From Nageia nagi (taxonomy: Eukaryota > Pinophyta): 64,000 bases of DNA. Shown piece after piece: positions 10,835 to 22,544 of this stretch (its first letter is position 1; each line of letters opens with the position of its first letter). The notes beneath the pieces were generated by a model. It did not search any database. It saw nothing but the letters and a program-made list of their open reading frames with translations, and had not been told where the DNA came from. The translations under genes were made by a program, and so were the position numbers. Location: contig JBITNC010000001.1 in NCBI GenBank assembly GCA_050084985.1, forward strand, positions 127,782,001 to 127,846,000, written 5' to 3'.

Positions 10835-12040
10835 ATGGTTGAAACCTTCATACCCAAGCATATACTCGACGGTTCCAACTTTGGCATATGGGAACCTCAT
10901 ATGAGAGTAGAGTTACAAGCAAGGAAGCTATGGCAGATAGTTAATGAAGACATGGTCACTCCTACAGATGAGAAGGCTCTTGAAATCTGCAACTCAAAGA
11001 ATGAGTTAGCAACTTCAATGATTTATCGTGCAGTTTCAGATGACATTCTTCTCATGATCTCTTCTTCAACATCAGCAAAGGAAGCTTGGGATAGGCTAAA
11101 GAAAATTTACCTTGGGTCAAAATTTTCAAGGAGGTTCACTATTCTACAAAAGTTGTTGCAATATCATCAAGGTGAAGATGAAAGTGCTTCTATTTACTTG
11201 AATAAAATCATTGATCTCAGGACACAACTGGTTGGCTATGGGTGCAACTGGATCAATGATGAGTTCATGGTCTTCATCATTCTTCAAAGCCTTTCTACAA
11301 AGTTCAGTAACTTTATCATAATTATGGAGACTAGGCTCGATGATGAAGAAGATGTCATCTCTCTTGATAACCTTTCTAGACTCCTTCTGAAGCATGAAGA
11401 AACTTTGAACAAGAAAATGTTGAACTTTTCTCCAAAGGATAATAGCATTGCTCTAGGAGCAACCAAAACTTCTTTCAAGAAGAAGTTCAAACATTATAAA
11501 TTCAAAGATAACAAATCCTCATCTACCATCAAGAAGCATGGCAACTTTAAGCAAAGGAATGACAAAGCTGGATCAAGCAATCTAACACCTCAGGAAAAGT
11601 TTGATAGAAATTATAACTTTTGTGGTATCTTTGGGCACAAAGAGTATGATTGTCGTAAAAATAAATTTGCTCAAAAAGGTAAAGGAAATGCAAATGTGAA
11701 AAATTTCAATAATAAAAAGAAGAACAAGCATACTGCTACTGTTACCTACTACTCAATGACACAAACTATTTTAAATGATTGGATTGTTGATTCAAGATGC
11801 ACTAATCACATGTGTTATGAAAAGGATAAGTTTGAAAACTTTCATAAGTACAAGAAGGATACAGTTGTGATAGGTGATAATACAGTCCTTGATGTTCAAG
11901 GAATAGGGAGTGTGAAGATTCATGGAAAGGTTCTTGATAATATCTTTTATGTGCCTAAACTAAGGATGAATCTTATCTTTGTAATTCAGATTACAAGGAA
12001 AGGATACTCATTTGAGTTTACCTCACACTCCTGGTGTTAA
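10835..12040 (+). pseudogene. Cop-3 gag and protease start (401 codons, then frameshift)
   Basis: This is the longest intact coding stretch in the window. ATG at 10835 opens MVETFIPKHILDG, the same start region as the Cop-2 and Cop-5 gags. Residues about 1-200 form the copia gag (UBN2-type: DGSNFGIWEPHMR, AKEAWDRLKKIYLG). A basic linker follows, then a zinc knuckle near residues 255-270 that has Tyr in place of the first Cys (YNFCGIFGHKEYDC). The protease active site at residues 319-321 reads Asp-Ser-Arg instead of Asp-Ser-Gly, within DSRCTNHM. The same Ser-Arg is present in Cop-2 and Cop-5. The frame is lost near 12036; the continuation is one frame over (VKKGIATLMKGSVKDD). Gag may still be translatable; the protease is probably inactive. 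Confidence 0.92.
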
Positions 12041-14727
12041 GAAAGGAATTGCCACCTTGATGAAAGGATCAGTAAAGGATGACCTTTATATTGTGGATCA
12101 AGTTCCTTCAAAGATTTATCTTGCTGCAAATATTTTTTCAAAGGGTAATCTTTGGCATCAACGATTAGGGCACCTTAACCACAAGAGTATTCAAGATATG
12201 AAAAATCAAGAACTTGTGGAAGGTTTACCTAATATTTCACCCATAATTGGTCTTTGTGAAAGATGCATTCTAGGAAAGATGAATAGGTAAAAGTTTGAAA
12301 AAGATAAGGCAACTCGGGCTACTCGTCCTCTTCAGCTTGTGCATTCAGATTTGATGGGTCCATTTCAGACTAAGTATCTAAGGGGAGCTTCTTATATTCT
12401 GACCTTCATTGATGACTTCAATAGGATTACATTTGGTTATCTACTTGAGCACAAGAATCAAACTTTTGACAGGTTTAAAGACTTTAAGGCTCTTGTTGAA
12501 AATCAAACTGATTTTAAGATCAAGATGCTGAGATCTGATAATGGGGGTGAGTATAATAGTAATGAGTTTCATGACTATTGTGTTAAACATGGGATCAAGC
12601 GGTAATTCACAATCCCTTACACCCCTCAGCAAAATGGAGTTGCTAAAAGGAAGAATCGAACCATTATGGAAATGGCAAGGTGCATGTTGGGTAACCTTCC
12701 TAGTTTCTTATGGGGTGAAGCTGTTCACACTGCTATTCACACCCTAAATAGGTGTCCTACTAAAGCAGTTAAAGGTAAAACTCTATATGAAGCATGGACA
12801 GGAAAGAAACCTAACATCTCACACTTTAGGGTCTTTGGTTGTGATGCATTTGCCTTCATTACCTTAGAGAAAATAAAGAAGTTGGATAAAAGATCAGAAA
12901 AATGCATCTTTGTGGGGTATGATAATCAGCATAGAGGTTACAAGCTCTACTCCTCATCCCATAAAATAGTCTTTATTTCTAGGGATGTCAAGTTCAATGA
13001 ACTTCTTGAGGATATGACTTCTCATGCTGAGGTGTCTAATTCAGATGATTCTTTGCCTGCACCTAACTGGTTGGATGATCATGTAGGGAAGTCACCACAA
13101 GAGCAAAATTCTCCAGCTTAGAGAATTACAAGAAGTATGACCTTGAATAAATCTTTATTTGCCAAAATTGATAATATGAATGAGCCATCAACCTTCAAAG
13201 AAGCTTCCAAGCAAGAGTGCTAGATGGAAGCTATGAAAGTTGAGTATGAGGTGCTCATGAAAAATGAAACTTGGGATTTGGTTCCTTATCCCAATGAGAA
13301 AAATGTGATTAGAAATAAATGGATATACAAGGTCAAGTACAATTCTGATGGAGAAATTAAAAAATACAAAGGAAGGTTAGTGGCCAAAGGATTCGCTCAG
13401 AAATATGGTATTGATTATGAGGAAACCTTTGCTCCTGTGGCCAAGATGCCTACTATCAGGATAATCCTTGCTCTTTCTGTAGCTCGAGGATGGAAAGTTT
13501 ATCAACTTGATGTCAAGAGTGCATTTCTCAATGGTGACTTAGATGTAGAAATCTACATGAATCAACTAGAAGGATTTATTCCAAAAGGAAAAGAGTCTCT
13601 TGTGTGTAAGCTAAAGAAGTATCTGTATGGACTTAAGCAAGCACCTAGAGCATGGTATAAGAAAATTTTAGGATTCTTTATAGATATTAGTTTTTCCAAG
13701 TGCTTCTTTGACTCAGATCTCTGTACTCAATCAAGGAAAAGACATGGTCTTAATTCTCCTTTATGTGGATGATCTTCTCATAACTGGTAATAATATTGAA
13801 ATCATCTAAGAGTGCATATCCAAACTGAAGGCAACATTTGAATTGACTGATCTAGGTCTATTACATTACTATCTTGGGATGCAAGTATACCAACACAAAG
13901 ATTGTACTTATCTTAGTCAATCTAAGTATATATCATACATCTTGCAAAAGTTTGGAATGGAGGAGTGTAGATATGCTGCAATACCTATTTCTCCTAGAAT
14001 CGTTGTATCTTTAAGCTCAGATTCTCAGTTGGTTGATGCTACAGCTTATAGGTAATTGATTGGTAGTCTTCTGTATCTGACTATCTCTCAACCTGATATT
14101 GCCTTTATAGTGAATCTGATGGCACGATTCATGTAAAAACCATATGTTGAACACCTCAATGCTGTTAAGAAAATCTTGAGGTATGTGGCAAGGATAAAAG
14201 ATCTTACTCTTAAGTATTCCAAAGTGCCCTCGATTGTTCTCTTAGGGTTCTTAGATTCTGATTATGGGGGAGATAGAGATGATAGAAAATCAACCTCTAC
14301 ATATGTGTTCAACATTGGTTCAGGTGCTATCTCTTGGGCTTCTAAGAAGCAACCTACTATGACTCTTTCTACCATCGAAGCTGAATATCAAGCCATATCT
14401 CTTACTACCTAAGAAGCTATTTGGCTAAGGCATCTTCTGAACAAAATTGGGTATAAGCAAAATAGCCCATCTCTTATTTGTTCAGATAATCAATCGGCTA
14501 TCTCTTTGGCTAAGAATCTTGTGTTCCATCAGAGAACCAAACATGTGGAAATCCAAGCCCATTTTATCAGGGAGAAGGTTCTAGATGACATCATACACTT
14601 GGAGTATTGTCCATCTACTAAAAACTCCATTGATTTATTCACCAAGCCCCTTCTTGAAGCTCAGTTCAACAAGCTTAGGGAGTCTCTCGGGTTGGTGAAG
14701 TTGCCCTCAAGGGGGAGTGAAGTTTGA
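12041..14727 (+). pseudogene. Cop-3 decayed pol: integrase, RT, RNase H
   Basis: GAG-pre-integrase carries an intact HHCC finger (WHQRLGHLNH..CERC, 12150-12266). The integrase core has the first Asp (VHSDL), the second (RSDNGGEY), and Lys in place of the catalytic Glu (GVAKRK, about 12640). The GYDNQHRGYKLY block is at 12919. The RT has KSAFLNGD near 13518 and YVDDLLIT near 13763-13786, just after a frameshift near 13725. RNase H runs 14176-14700, including SDNQSAISLAKN, and ends VKLPSRGSEV. Stop codons lie at 12288, 12603, 13119, 13221, 13807, 14053, 14134 and 14410. At each, at least one sibling copy still has CAA, CAG or TGG. The enzymes are not functional as they stand. Confidence 0.95.
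14709..14717 (+). promoter_or_regulatory. Pol-proximal polypurine tract copy
   Basis: AAGGGGGAG followed by TG sits at the end of pol and is identical to the tract used at the LTR (15642-15650). Cop-4 has the same arrangement at 26339-26347. In Cop-5, and apparently Cop-1, the pol-proximal copy is the one that borders the LTR. Confidence 0.7.
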
Positions 14728-14785
14728 ACTTTTGTTAGTGATGACAATTTCACCTCTAAGAGGCCTTTTTTGATTGTACATTATA

Positions 14786-15168
14786 TACCTTTATGGTAAG
14801 TTTGCTCTACGTGACAAACTTGTTGTACAATTGTTGTTATAGAGTGTTGATTATTTTATACCTCCGTGGTAAGTTTGCTCTACGTGACAAACTTGTTGTA
14901 CATTTTATACCTCTGTGGTAAGTTTGCTCTGCATGATAAACTTGTTGTACATTCTATACCTCCATGGTAAGTTTGCTCTACATGACAAACTTGTTGTACA
15001 TTTCTATACCTCCATGGTAAGTTTGCTCTGTGTGATAAACTTGTTGTACAATTTTTTGAACATATAATTAATATACCTCTATGGTAAGTTTTCTCTGCGT
15101 GAGGAACTTATTGTACATTTTATACCTCCATGGTAAGTTTGCTCTACGTGAGAAACTTGTTGTACAAT
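14786..15168 (+). repeat. Seven-copy hairpin-unit array in Cop-3 3' UTR
   Basis: Seven related units of about 45-75 bp each begin 'atacct..atggtaagtttgctc' and end 'aacttgttgtaca'. Most contain AAGTTTG and CAAACTT about 10 nt apart (for example 14798-14821), a 7-bp stem. The other family members have a single such unit (for example Cop-4, about 26436-26485). It is non-coding. Confidence 0.88.
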
Positions 15169-15641
15169 TTTTATGCTCTGTTAATAATCAACACATGTTT
15201 ATATACAATAGGTGACTATGAGTGATGGCTTGGCATCTCCATGATGACTTATAGTGCACCATTGATCAATTATTTATAATATGGCATTATTTGATTCTCT
15301 TATTTGAATATATGATGCATCTAACTAATTTTGTTCATGAGTTGCTTGTAGCATGCAGGATCTTCTTCAGAAATGCAGGTTACTCATCTTGTGTAAGCAA
15401 GCTCATGGAGACTCACATGTCAGCTTAAAGTTGATCGACTACTATGTACAGTGAAACTAGTTGTGGTTAATGATTGTATTGTAAACCATTTTTTCAAATG
15501 GTAATGTAGTGAGTCTCATACTAGTTCTCAAAAAGATTCTCAAATATGTAAATGTTCTCATCTCCACTTGTATCTCTATGGAGGAGAACTCTCTCTTACT
15601 CTCTCTCTTCTCTCTTCTACGCTTTATCCCAATATTGCATT
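15169..15641 (+). other. Cop-3 3' UTR, distal part
   Basis: This is non-coding and homologous to 26560-27055 of Cop-4 and 2908-3400 of Cop-2 (reverse). It ends at the polypurine tract. Confidence 0.7.
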
Positions 15642-15650
15642 AAGGGGGAG
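15642..15650 (+). promoter_or_regulatory. Cop-3 polypurine tract
   Basis: AAGGGGGAG lies immediately before the TG of the 3' LTR, the expected plus-strand primer position. Confidence 0.9.
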
Positions 15651-16148
15651 TGTTAGAATTTGTAATGAAATATTGTGAATATCTAAACTCCTTGTAAATT
15701 CAATTAATCACTTAAAGGATATGTAGATACCTTAAGGGATTAATTGAATTCTTTATTATGTGTGGACTTTGACCTTACCATGGGGTTAGTTGGTAGGTTA
15801 AAGTTAGGTCATACATTTATTGTAACCCTAACCTTACCCTTGGGTTAAAAGGAGGTTAGGGAGGTGCTCTCAAGCTATAAATAGAGGGCCTCTCCTCTTG
15901 TAACATATCTAAGATTTGGAGTAATATTACTCTACTAGTTTGTGTAGGAGAGGAAGAGAATTGTGGTAAGAGGTGCATAGATTGAGAATAGAGAACTAGT
16001 TGTGGATGTACTCCCAAGGAGGGAGGAACCACATTATATTTATGTTATCTTGTGTGAATGGTGTTAGTAGCTTATTAGATGTTGAATGATGAATGATTGA
16101 GTTTCCTAGTCTTAAACCTTGAGAATTAGAGTAGGTCTAATTCCTTCA
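15651..16148 (+). repeat. Cop-3 3' LTR
   Basis: The LTR is 498 bp, TG..CA, and is followed by the target duplication CATAC. About 10 substitutions separate it from the 5' LTR, including 7688 A versus 15767 G and the pair GG/AA near the 3' end; all but one are transitions. Confidence 0.97.
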
Positions 16149-16153
16149 CATAC

Positions 16154-17985
16154 ATCCAACATCTTTGCCACCAAGTATAACTAAAGAGAGGAAAAATTTG
16201 AAGATTATTTTCTTATCTAAAATTAGGCCTTCATTTGAATGCTCACAAGGATCTCAAATCCTACCAATCCTTAACCAGTTCCCCTTGGGTAGTGATATAC
16301 TCTCACAAGGATAAGTACTAATAATTTTCTAAGGTTGTGATGTATGTTGGATTGACCAAATTAATTATCTCAATTAAATTTTCAGTTTTCCTCCTAATGG
16401 ACAGACGGATATGTGGTATCACTACACACATGCTTATCCATATATATGGAGTTAAATCCATACCAACAGAGGATTTAGGGGTAATTAAGAAGTACATACT
16501 TTTCACCATTTGGATCATTGAAATAAAAGGCTCCAGTCCACCTTATCCTCACCTCATGGCTCTCCATACAAGTCATGTTGTAGAAAAAATATGCGAATGT
16601 GTTCATTTTAGGGAGAAGCAATTTTCAATGTTTACATACTTTGCATATAAAGTAAAAGTGCAAAATAAATAAAATACTTTAAAAAATGAAATTACATCCC
16701 ATGTCATCCATAAGTATGAACCAAAGAGTTCAATGGATTTTGTTACAACCCCTAATGGATCTCTTTGCAAAAGTTTATTAATTTTAAGTAACAACAAATG
16801 AGCCTAAGATTTCACTGGGTTTTATCACAACCCCTAATGGAACTCTTTACAAAGGTTTATTATCAAAAAATAAGAAATCCTTCCCCTTATTACTTAAAAA
16901 ATGAACTTAAAATAATTTTTTATTTGCAATTTATCATCAAAAAATAAGGTGAAAAGAAACTTTATCCATTCACATGCATTAGGAAAAAATATTAAATCAT
17001 AAATTTAAAAAAATTTATTCACTTAGCAAAAAAATATGCACTAGGAAAAAACAAATTAAAGCATGCATTTAAAAATTTATCCAACGATATGTGTACATCA
17101 AATATGTATTAAGATAAAATAATATTAATTCATGCATACATTAATTCATTTATGCATACTTAATATTAAATTATGCATAATTAATTTTTCATTTAAAAGC
17201 ATGCTATTTTTATAAAATTCCTTAAAATAACTTGCACTTATGGTAAAATTAGCAAATAAAGACTCAACCTTTAAATAGCAATTAATGTAGCCTTTAGCTC
17301 ATACTATTTTTTACTAAAATGAATAATATAGATATATATATATATATCATGTAAAGTTCTCTAAAAAATGCATGCATGTATTTTTTATTTTTTAGAAATG
17401 CATGCATGTAATATAAAGCTCTCTTAAAAATGCATGCATGTAGTTTTCTATTTTTTAAAAATGCATGCATGTAATATATTTAAAAAATGCATACATGTAA
17501 TTTGCATGCAATTTTATTTTTACAAACATATTAGTATTGTAAAAACAATTTGCAATAATAACATTATAGTTAAAAAAAAATGCAAAATTTTTAACTATCT
17601 CTATATTAAGTAGATACTTGTAAATTTAAGCTATAATAACTTAGTATTGCTAAATTTAAGCAAATCTACATATTAACCAATTTTACTTAAAAAAATTGCA
17701 ACTAACAAACTATTATCAGTAAAAGTAATGCATAGCAATAGCTTAAAAAATAAAACTAACATGTTAGTATAACCAAAAATATAGCAATAATATTTACTTT
17801 GAAAACATTTTGCTAAATAAAATTTTATAATAAAATAACCACAAATTGGTTACTAATAAAGCAAAATTTGATAATGAACAAGGTAGGAGGAAGATTATAC
17901 CTTCAAGCCCTTTTACCTCAACAAAGTAGATGTAGAAAAAAAAGGTAGGACCTTCAACAATGTTGAACAAGAGCCTCCAAGAATT
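16154..17985 (-). other. Cop-2 leader (distal part)
   Basis: This is the non-coding leader of Cop-2 to the right of Cop-3. It carries the family inverted repeat (16411-16432), two copies of the 'aacccctaatgga' block (about 16745 and 16831) and four copies of a 'aaaaatgcatgcatgta' unit (17364-17490). The rest is AT-rich. The short frames here are not conserved. Confidence 0.75.
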
Positions 17986-17997
17986 GCTCTGATACCA
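17986..17997 (-). promoter_or_regulatory. Cop-2 primer binding site (tRNA-Met type)
   Basis: The minus strand reads TGGTATCAGAGC three bases after the LTR end at 18001, identical to the Cop-3 site. Confidence 0.9.
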
Positions 17998-18000
17998 TCT

Positions 18001-18454
18001 TAAGAAATTAACCCTTTCTGAATTAACTTCTAATCTTCCAAGATCTCAAGAAAGTACTTTCAATATCAACACAATAGCATAATAACTAAAATCAATCACA
18101 CAAATAACACATGATATAATATGGTTCCTCCCTCTTTGAGAGTATGGCCATTAACTAAGATTTTCTTATTCTCAAAGACCTCTCTTACAAAATCTCCTCT
18201 CTTACACACTCTAAACCTATAGCAAAACTTACATAATAATTTTGTAACTAGAGAAGGGAAGGGTTCTTCTCTTTTTATAAGAAGAAATACACTCTATAAT
18301 TAATTTATTTTATATTTTTAATCTTTTACCTATTTTTAATCATTCTCCTATTTCTATTCCCTTAATAATTTAAGGTATCTAATGATACTTTAAATTTTAA
18401 ATGAATTTACATTAAGAAGAAATATTTCACAATATTACATTACAAATTCTAACA
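18001..18454 (-). repeat. Cop-2 5' LTR
   Basis: The minus strand starts TGTTAGAATTTGTAATG at 18454 and runs to the base before the primer-site spacer at 18000. The terminal CA is TA here. It matches the truncated 3' LTR at 2597-2894 and the LTRs of Cop-4 and Cop-5. Confidence 0.9.
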
Positions 18455-19563
<1,109 letters not shown>

Positions 19564-19564
19564 G

Positions 19565-19577
19565 TGGTATCAGAGCC
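19565..19577 (+). promoter_or_regulatory. LARD-1 primer binding site (tRNA-Met type)
   Basis: TGGTATCAGAGCC lies one base after the LTR end and fixes the orientation and the LTR boundary of this element. Confidence 0.85.
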
Positions 19578-19825
19578 CAAGTTGTTGGCAACATGTGGGA
19601 AATTCAAAATTACAAACTATGGAAAATTCAAAATTAGATACCCTATTTCAAAGATATCATAGAAGGTTTGTGGTATTCAGATAACAAGTTTCTTTTGAGA
19701 GTTGTTTAAATATTTTAGGAAAAAAGGTAAACCAAAAATAATTACAAAAAATCATTCTTGGGATTACACTATCATTAGCTGATTCTCTAATACTAGTTCC
19801 AGAAAAATACTATGAGAAGCAACCC

Positions 19826-20042
19826 ATGGATAAAGAAAAATATAACTTGGCTTTTGAAAATTATGTAATAATTACAAGAAATCAAGGTGAAATCTTAGCT
19901 TCTAAATGGAAAAGGTTTTTGAGGGGAAATTCAAGCACACATATGGCATCCATTAAAGAGACACAAGAACATAATAAAGAGAAATTATATCTTGAAGTAA
20001 AAGTCTCATCAACTTTAGATTTAGAAGAAAATATCTTATCTC
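19826..20042 (+). pseudogene. LARD-1 unknown frame, part 1 (interrupted by Cop-4)
   Basis: An open frame of 72 codons begins MDKEKYNLAFENY and is rich in Lys and Glu. It stays open into the DNA that follows Cop-4 (27534-27943) if Cop-4 and one target-site copy are removed, which would give about 208 codons. Upstream (19600-19825) another frame looks gag-like (NYKLWKIQN, then DIIEGLW) but has stops. Position right after the primer site suggests a gag-like role. I do not recognise a domain. Confidence 0.5.
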
Positions 20043-20495
20043 TGTTAGAATTTGTAATGTAATATTTCTCTTTTATGTAAATTCACTTAATACTTAAAGT
20101 ATATTTAGATACCTTATATTATTAAAGGAATAAAAATAGGAAGGGGATTAAATATAGAAATATTTTTAACCGTAACCTTAGGTTAGAGGGAGGTTAAAGA
20201 GTGGGTTTCTTTTTATAAATAGTGAGGTAACCCCCTCTTTTATATCATATAATTTGAAAGCAAGCTTTGCTATAAGTTTAGAGTTTAAAGAGAGAGAAGA
20301 GATTTTGCAAGAGAGGTCCTTAAGAATAAGAAGATTTTAGTTAGTGGATGTACTCCCAATGAGAAAGGAACCACTTTATATCTTATGTTTATTGTGAGAT
20401 TAGTTTGTGTTATTGTGTTATTATGTTGAGGTTGTGAGTGTCCTTCTGAGATCTTGGTAGATTAGAAGTTAATTCAGAAAAGGTTAATTTCATCA
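20043..20495 (+). repeat. Cop-4 5' LTR
   Basis: It is 453 bp, from TGTTAGAATTTGTAATG to GGTTAATTTCATCA, with a TATA-like 'tttttataaatag' near 20212. Confidence 0.94.
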
Positions 20496-20497
20496 AG

Positions 20498-20509
20498 TGG
20501 TATCAGAGC
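20498..20509 (+). promoter_or_regulatory. Cop-4 primer binding site (tRNA-Met type)
   Basis: TGGTATCAGAGC lies two bases after the LTR. Confidence 0.92.
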
Positions 20510-22540
20510 CATTTCTAAAGGCTTCTCTTCAACATCCTTGAAGGTCCATTCCTCTTCTTTCTCCATCTATTTTATTGAGATAAAAAAAGTTTGAAGGTAT
20601 AATCTTCCTCCTACCATGTTCTCTATCAAATTTTGCTTATATTACTAACCATTTTGGTTTTTTTTATTATAATTTTTTTTTGCAAAATTTGTTCAAAGTA
20701 GATAATATATTATTATTATTTGTTATACTAAAATGTTAGTTTAATTTTTATGTTATTGCTATGCATTATTTTTTAATGACAATAGTTTGTTAGTTGCAAT
20801 TTTTTTTGAGTAAAATTATTTAATGTGTAGCAATAATATGTTAATTGCAAATTTTGAGTAAATTTGTTTAAATATAGCAATAATATGTTATTATAACTTA
20901 AATTTGCAAGTTTCTATTTAATGTAGATATGGATAAAAATATTACAAAATTTTGACTATAATGTTATTATTGCAATATTGTTTTTTACAATACTAATATG
21001 TTTGTAAAAATAAAATTGCATGCAAATTACATACATGCATTTTTTTTAAATGTATTACATGCATGCATTTTTTAGAAAGCTTTATATTACATGCATGCAT
21101 TTTTTTTAGAAAGTTTTATACTGCATGCATGCATTTTTTAGAAAGCTTATATATTGCATGCATGCATTTTTTAGAGAGCTTTATATTACATGCATAGATT
21201 TTTTAAAAATAAAAATACATGCATGCATTTTTTAGAGAGCTTTATATTACATGCATGCATTTTTAAAATAAAAATAAAAAAATGCATGCACAATTTTTTA
21301 GAGAGTTTATATATATATGAGCTAAAGGTTGCATTAATTTCCATTTAAAGTTAAAAAAAATTTTTCCATTAATTTTTTTAATTCATTATGGGAATTTTTT
21401 TAAGGTTAATATTTTTTATTTGCTAAATTATCATTTTATCTTAGTGCAAATTATAATAAGGGACTTTATTAATCATGTATTTAAAATAAAAAGGAAATAT
21501 TTTTTATGGATGCATAGTTAATATTTTATCTTGATGCATGATTATTGTTATTATACACACATGTGGATGGATAAAATTTATTTTTGCATGGTTTAATATT
21601 TTATCCTAATGCATTATTATTGCTATGTGGATAAAAAAATTAAAATGCAGGGTTTAACATTTTATCCTAATGCATGATTATTGCTATGTGGATAAGAAAA
21701 ATTAAAATGCATGGTCTAATATTTTTTCTAATGCATGTGGATGAATAAAAGTTCTCTTAAATATTTTTGCTTATGAATTTTTTGACGATAAATTGCATAT
21801 AAGAAATTATTTGAAGTTCAATTTTTAACTAATAAGGGGAAGAATTCCTCAATTTTTTATAATGAACCTTTGTATAGAGATCCATTAGGAGTCGTAACAA
21901 AATCCATTGGACTCTTAAGATCATTTGTTGTTACTTAAAATTAATGAACATTTGTAAAGAGATATATTAAAGGTTTGTAACAAAGCTCATTGAACTCTTT
22001 GGATCATACTTATGGATGATGTTGGATGTAGTTTCATGTTTAAAGCATTTTATTATTTTGCACTTTTACTTTATATACAAAGTACATAAATTTTGAAAAT
22101 TACTTCCCTTAAAATGAACACATCCACACCTTTATTCTATAATATGACTTATTTGAAGAGCCATGAGGTGAGGATAAGGTAGACTAGAGCCTTTTAATCT
22201 AACAATCTAAGTGGTGAAAAGTTTATACTTCTTAATTACCCCTAAGTCTTATGTTGGTCTAGATTTAACTCTATATAGATAAACAAGCATGTGTGTAGTA
22301 ATACCACATGTGTGCCCATCTATTCAAGGATTATCCTAACAACCTAAAAAAAAATTGAAAACTCAATCAATATAATTAATTTGATCAATCCAACATACGT
22401 CACAACCTTGAAAAATAGCTAGTACTTCTCCTTGTGAGAGTATATTACTACCCAAGGTGAACTAGTTGAGGATTGGTTGGACCTAGAATCCAGATGAAGG
22501 CCTAATTTATAAGAAACAAATTCAACTATACTCTTACTAA
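20510..22540 (+). other. Cop-4 leader
   Basis: This is a non-coding leader collinear with those of Cop-2 and Cop-5. It includes the atgcatgcat repeat zone, two copies of the 'cattggactctt' type block (21880-22010), the conserved inverted repeat (22288-22310) and the 'tacttctccttgtgagagta' block near 22420. Confidence 0.75.
21020..21300 (+). repeat. Short repeats built on atgcatgcat in Cop-4 leader
   Basis: There are about seven to eight units of roughly 33 bp, each with 'catgcatgcatttttt' and 'agaaagctttatatt'. Shorter versions occur in the Cop-2 leader (17364-17490). The core is palindromic. Confidence 0.8.
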
Positions 22541-22544
22541 AGTG

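Larger units (their letters stand above)
7572..16148 (+). mobile_element. Cop-3: complete Ty1/copia element nested in Cop-2
   Basis: The element has 498-bp LTRs at both ends (7572-8069 and 15651-16148), a primer site at 8072, a polypurine tract at 15642-15650 and a 5-bp target duplication CATAC at 7567-7571 and 16149-16153. By eye the LTRs differ at about 10 sites (2%), nearly all transitions, so it is the youngest insertion here. It lies in the leader of Cop-2 in the opposite orientation. Order inside: 21-bp repeats, a long leader with a PPR fragment and a C-rich frame, gag-protease, integrase, RT, RNase H, and a hairpin array in the 3' UTR. Eight nonsense codons and at least two frameshifts make it non-autonomous now. 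Confidence 0.97.
2597..18454 (-). mobile_element. Cop-2: minus-strand Ty1/copia element, split by Cop-3
   Basis: Read on the minus strand, the order is 5' LTR (18454-18001), primer site (17997-17986), leader (to 16154), the Cop-3 insertion, remaining leader, gag (7435 down), protease, integrase, RT, RNase H (to about 3561), 3' UTR and a truncated 3' LTR (2894-2597). The 3' LTR lacks about 150 bp that the 5' LTR has, and the break is exactly the end of Cop-1. The simplest reading is that Cop-1 inserted in this LTR and the rest lies left of the window. Cop-2 in turn abruptly interrupts the LARD-1 5' LTR at 18454/18455. Its own target duplication cannot be seen. All coding parts are decayed. Confidence 0.88.

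Noticed and set aside
11144-11490. Minus-strand frames over the Cop-3 gag
   Set aside because: They are shadows of the 401-codon sense frame, which has clear gag motifs.
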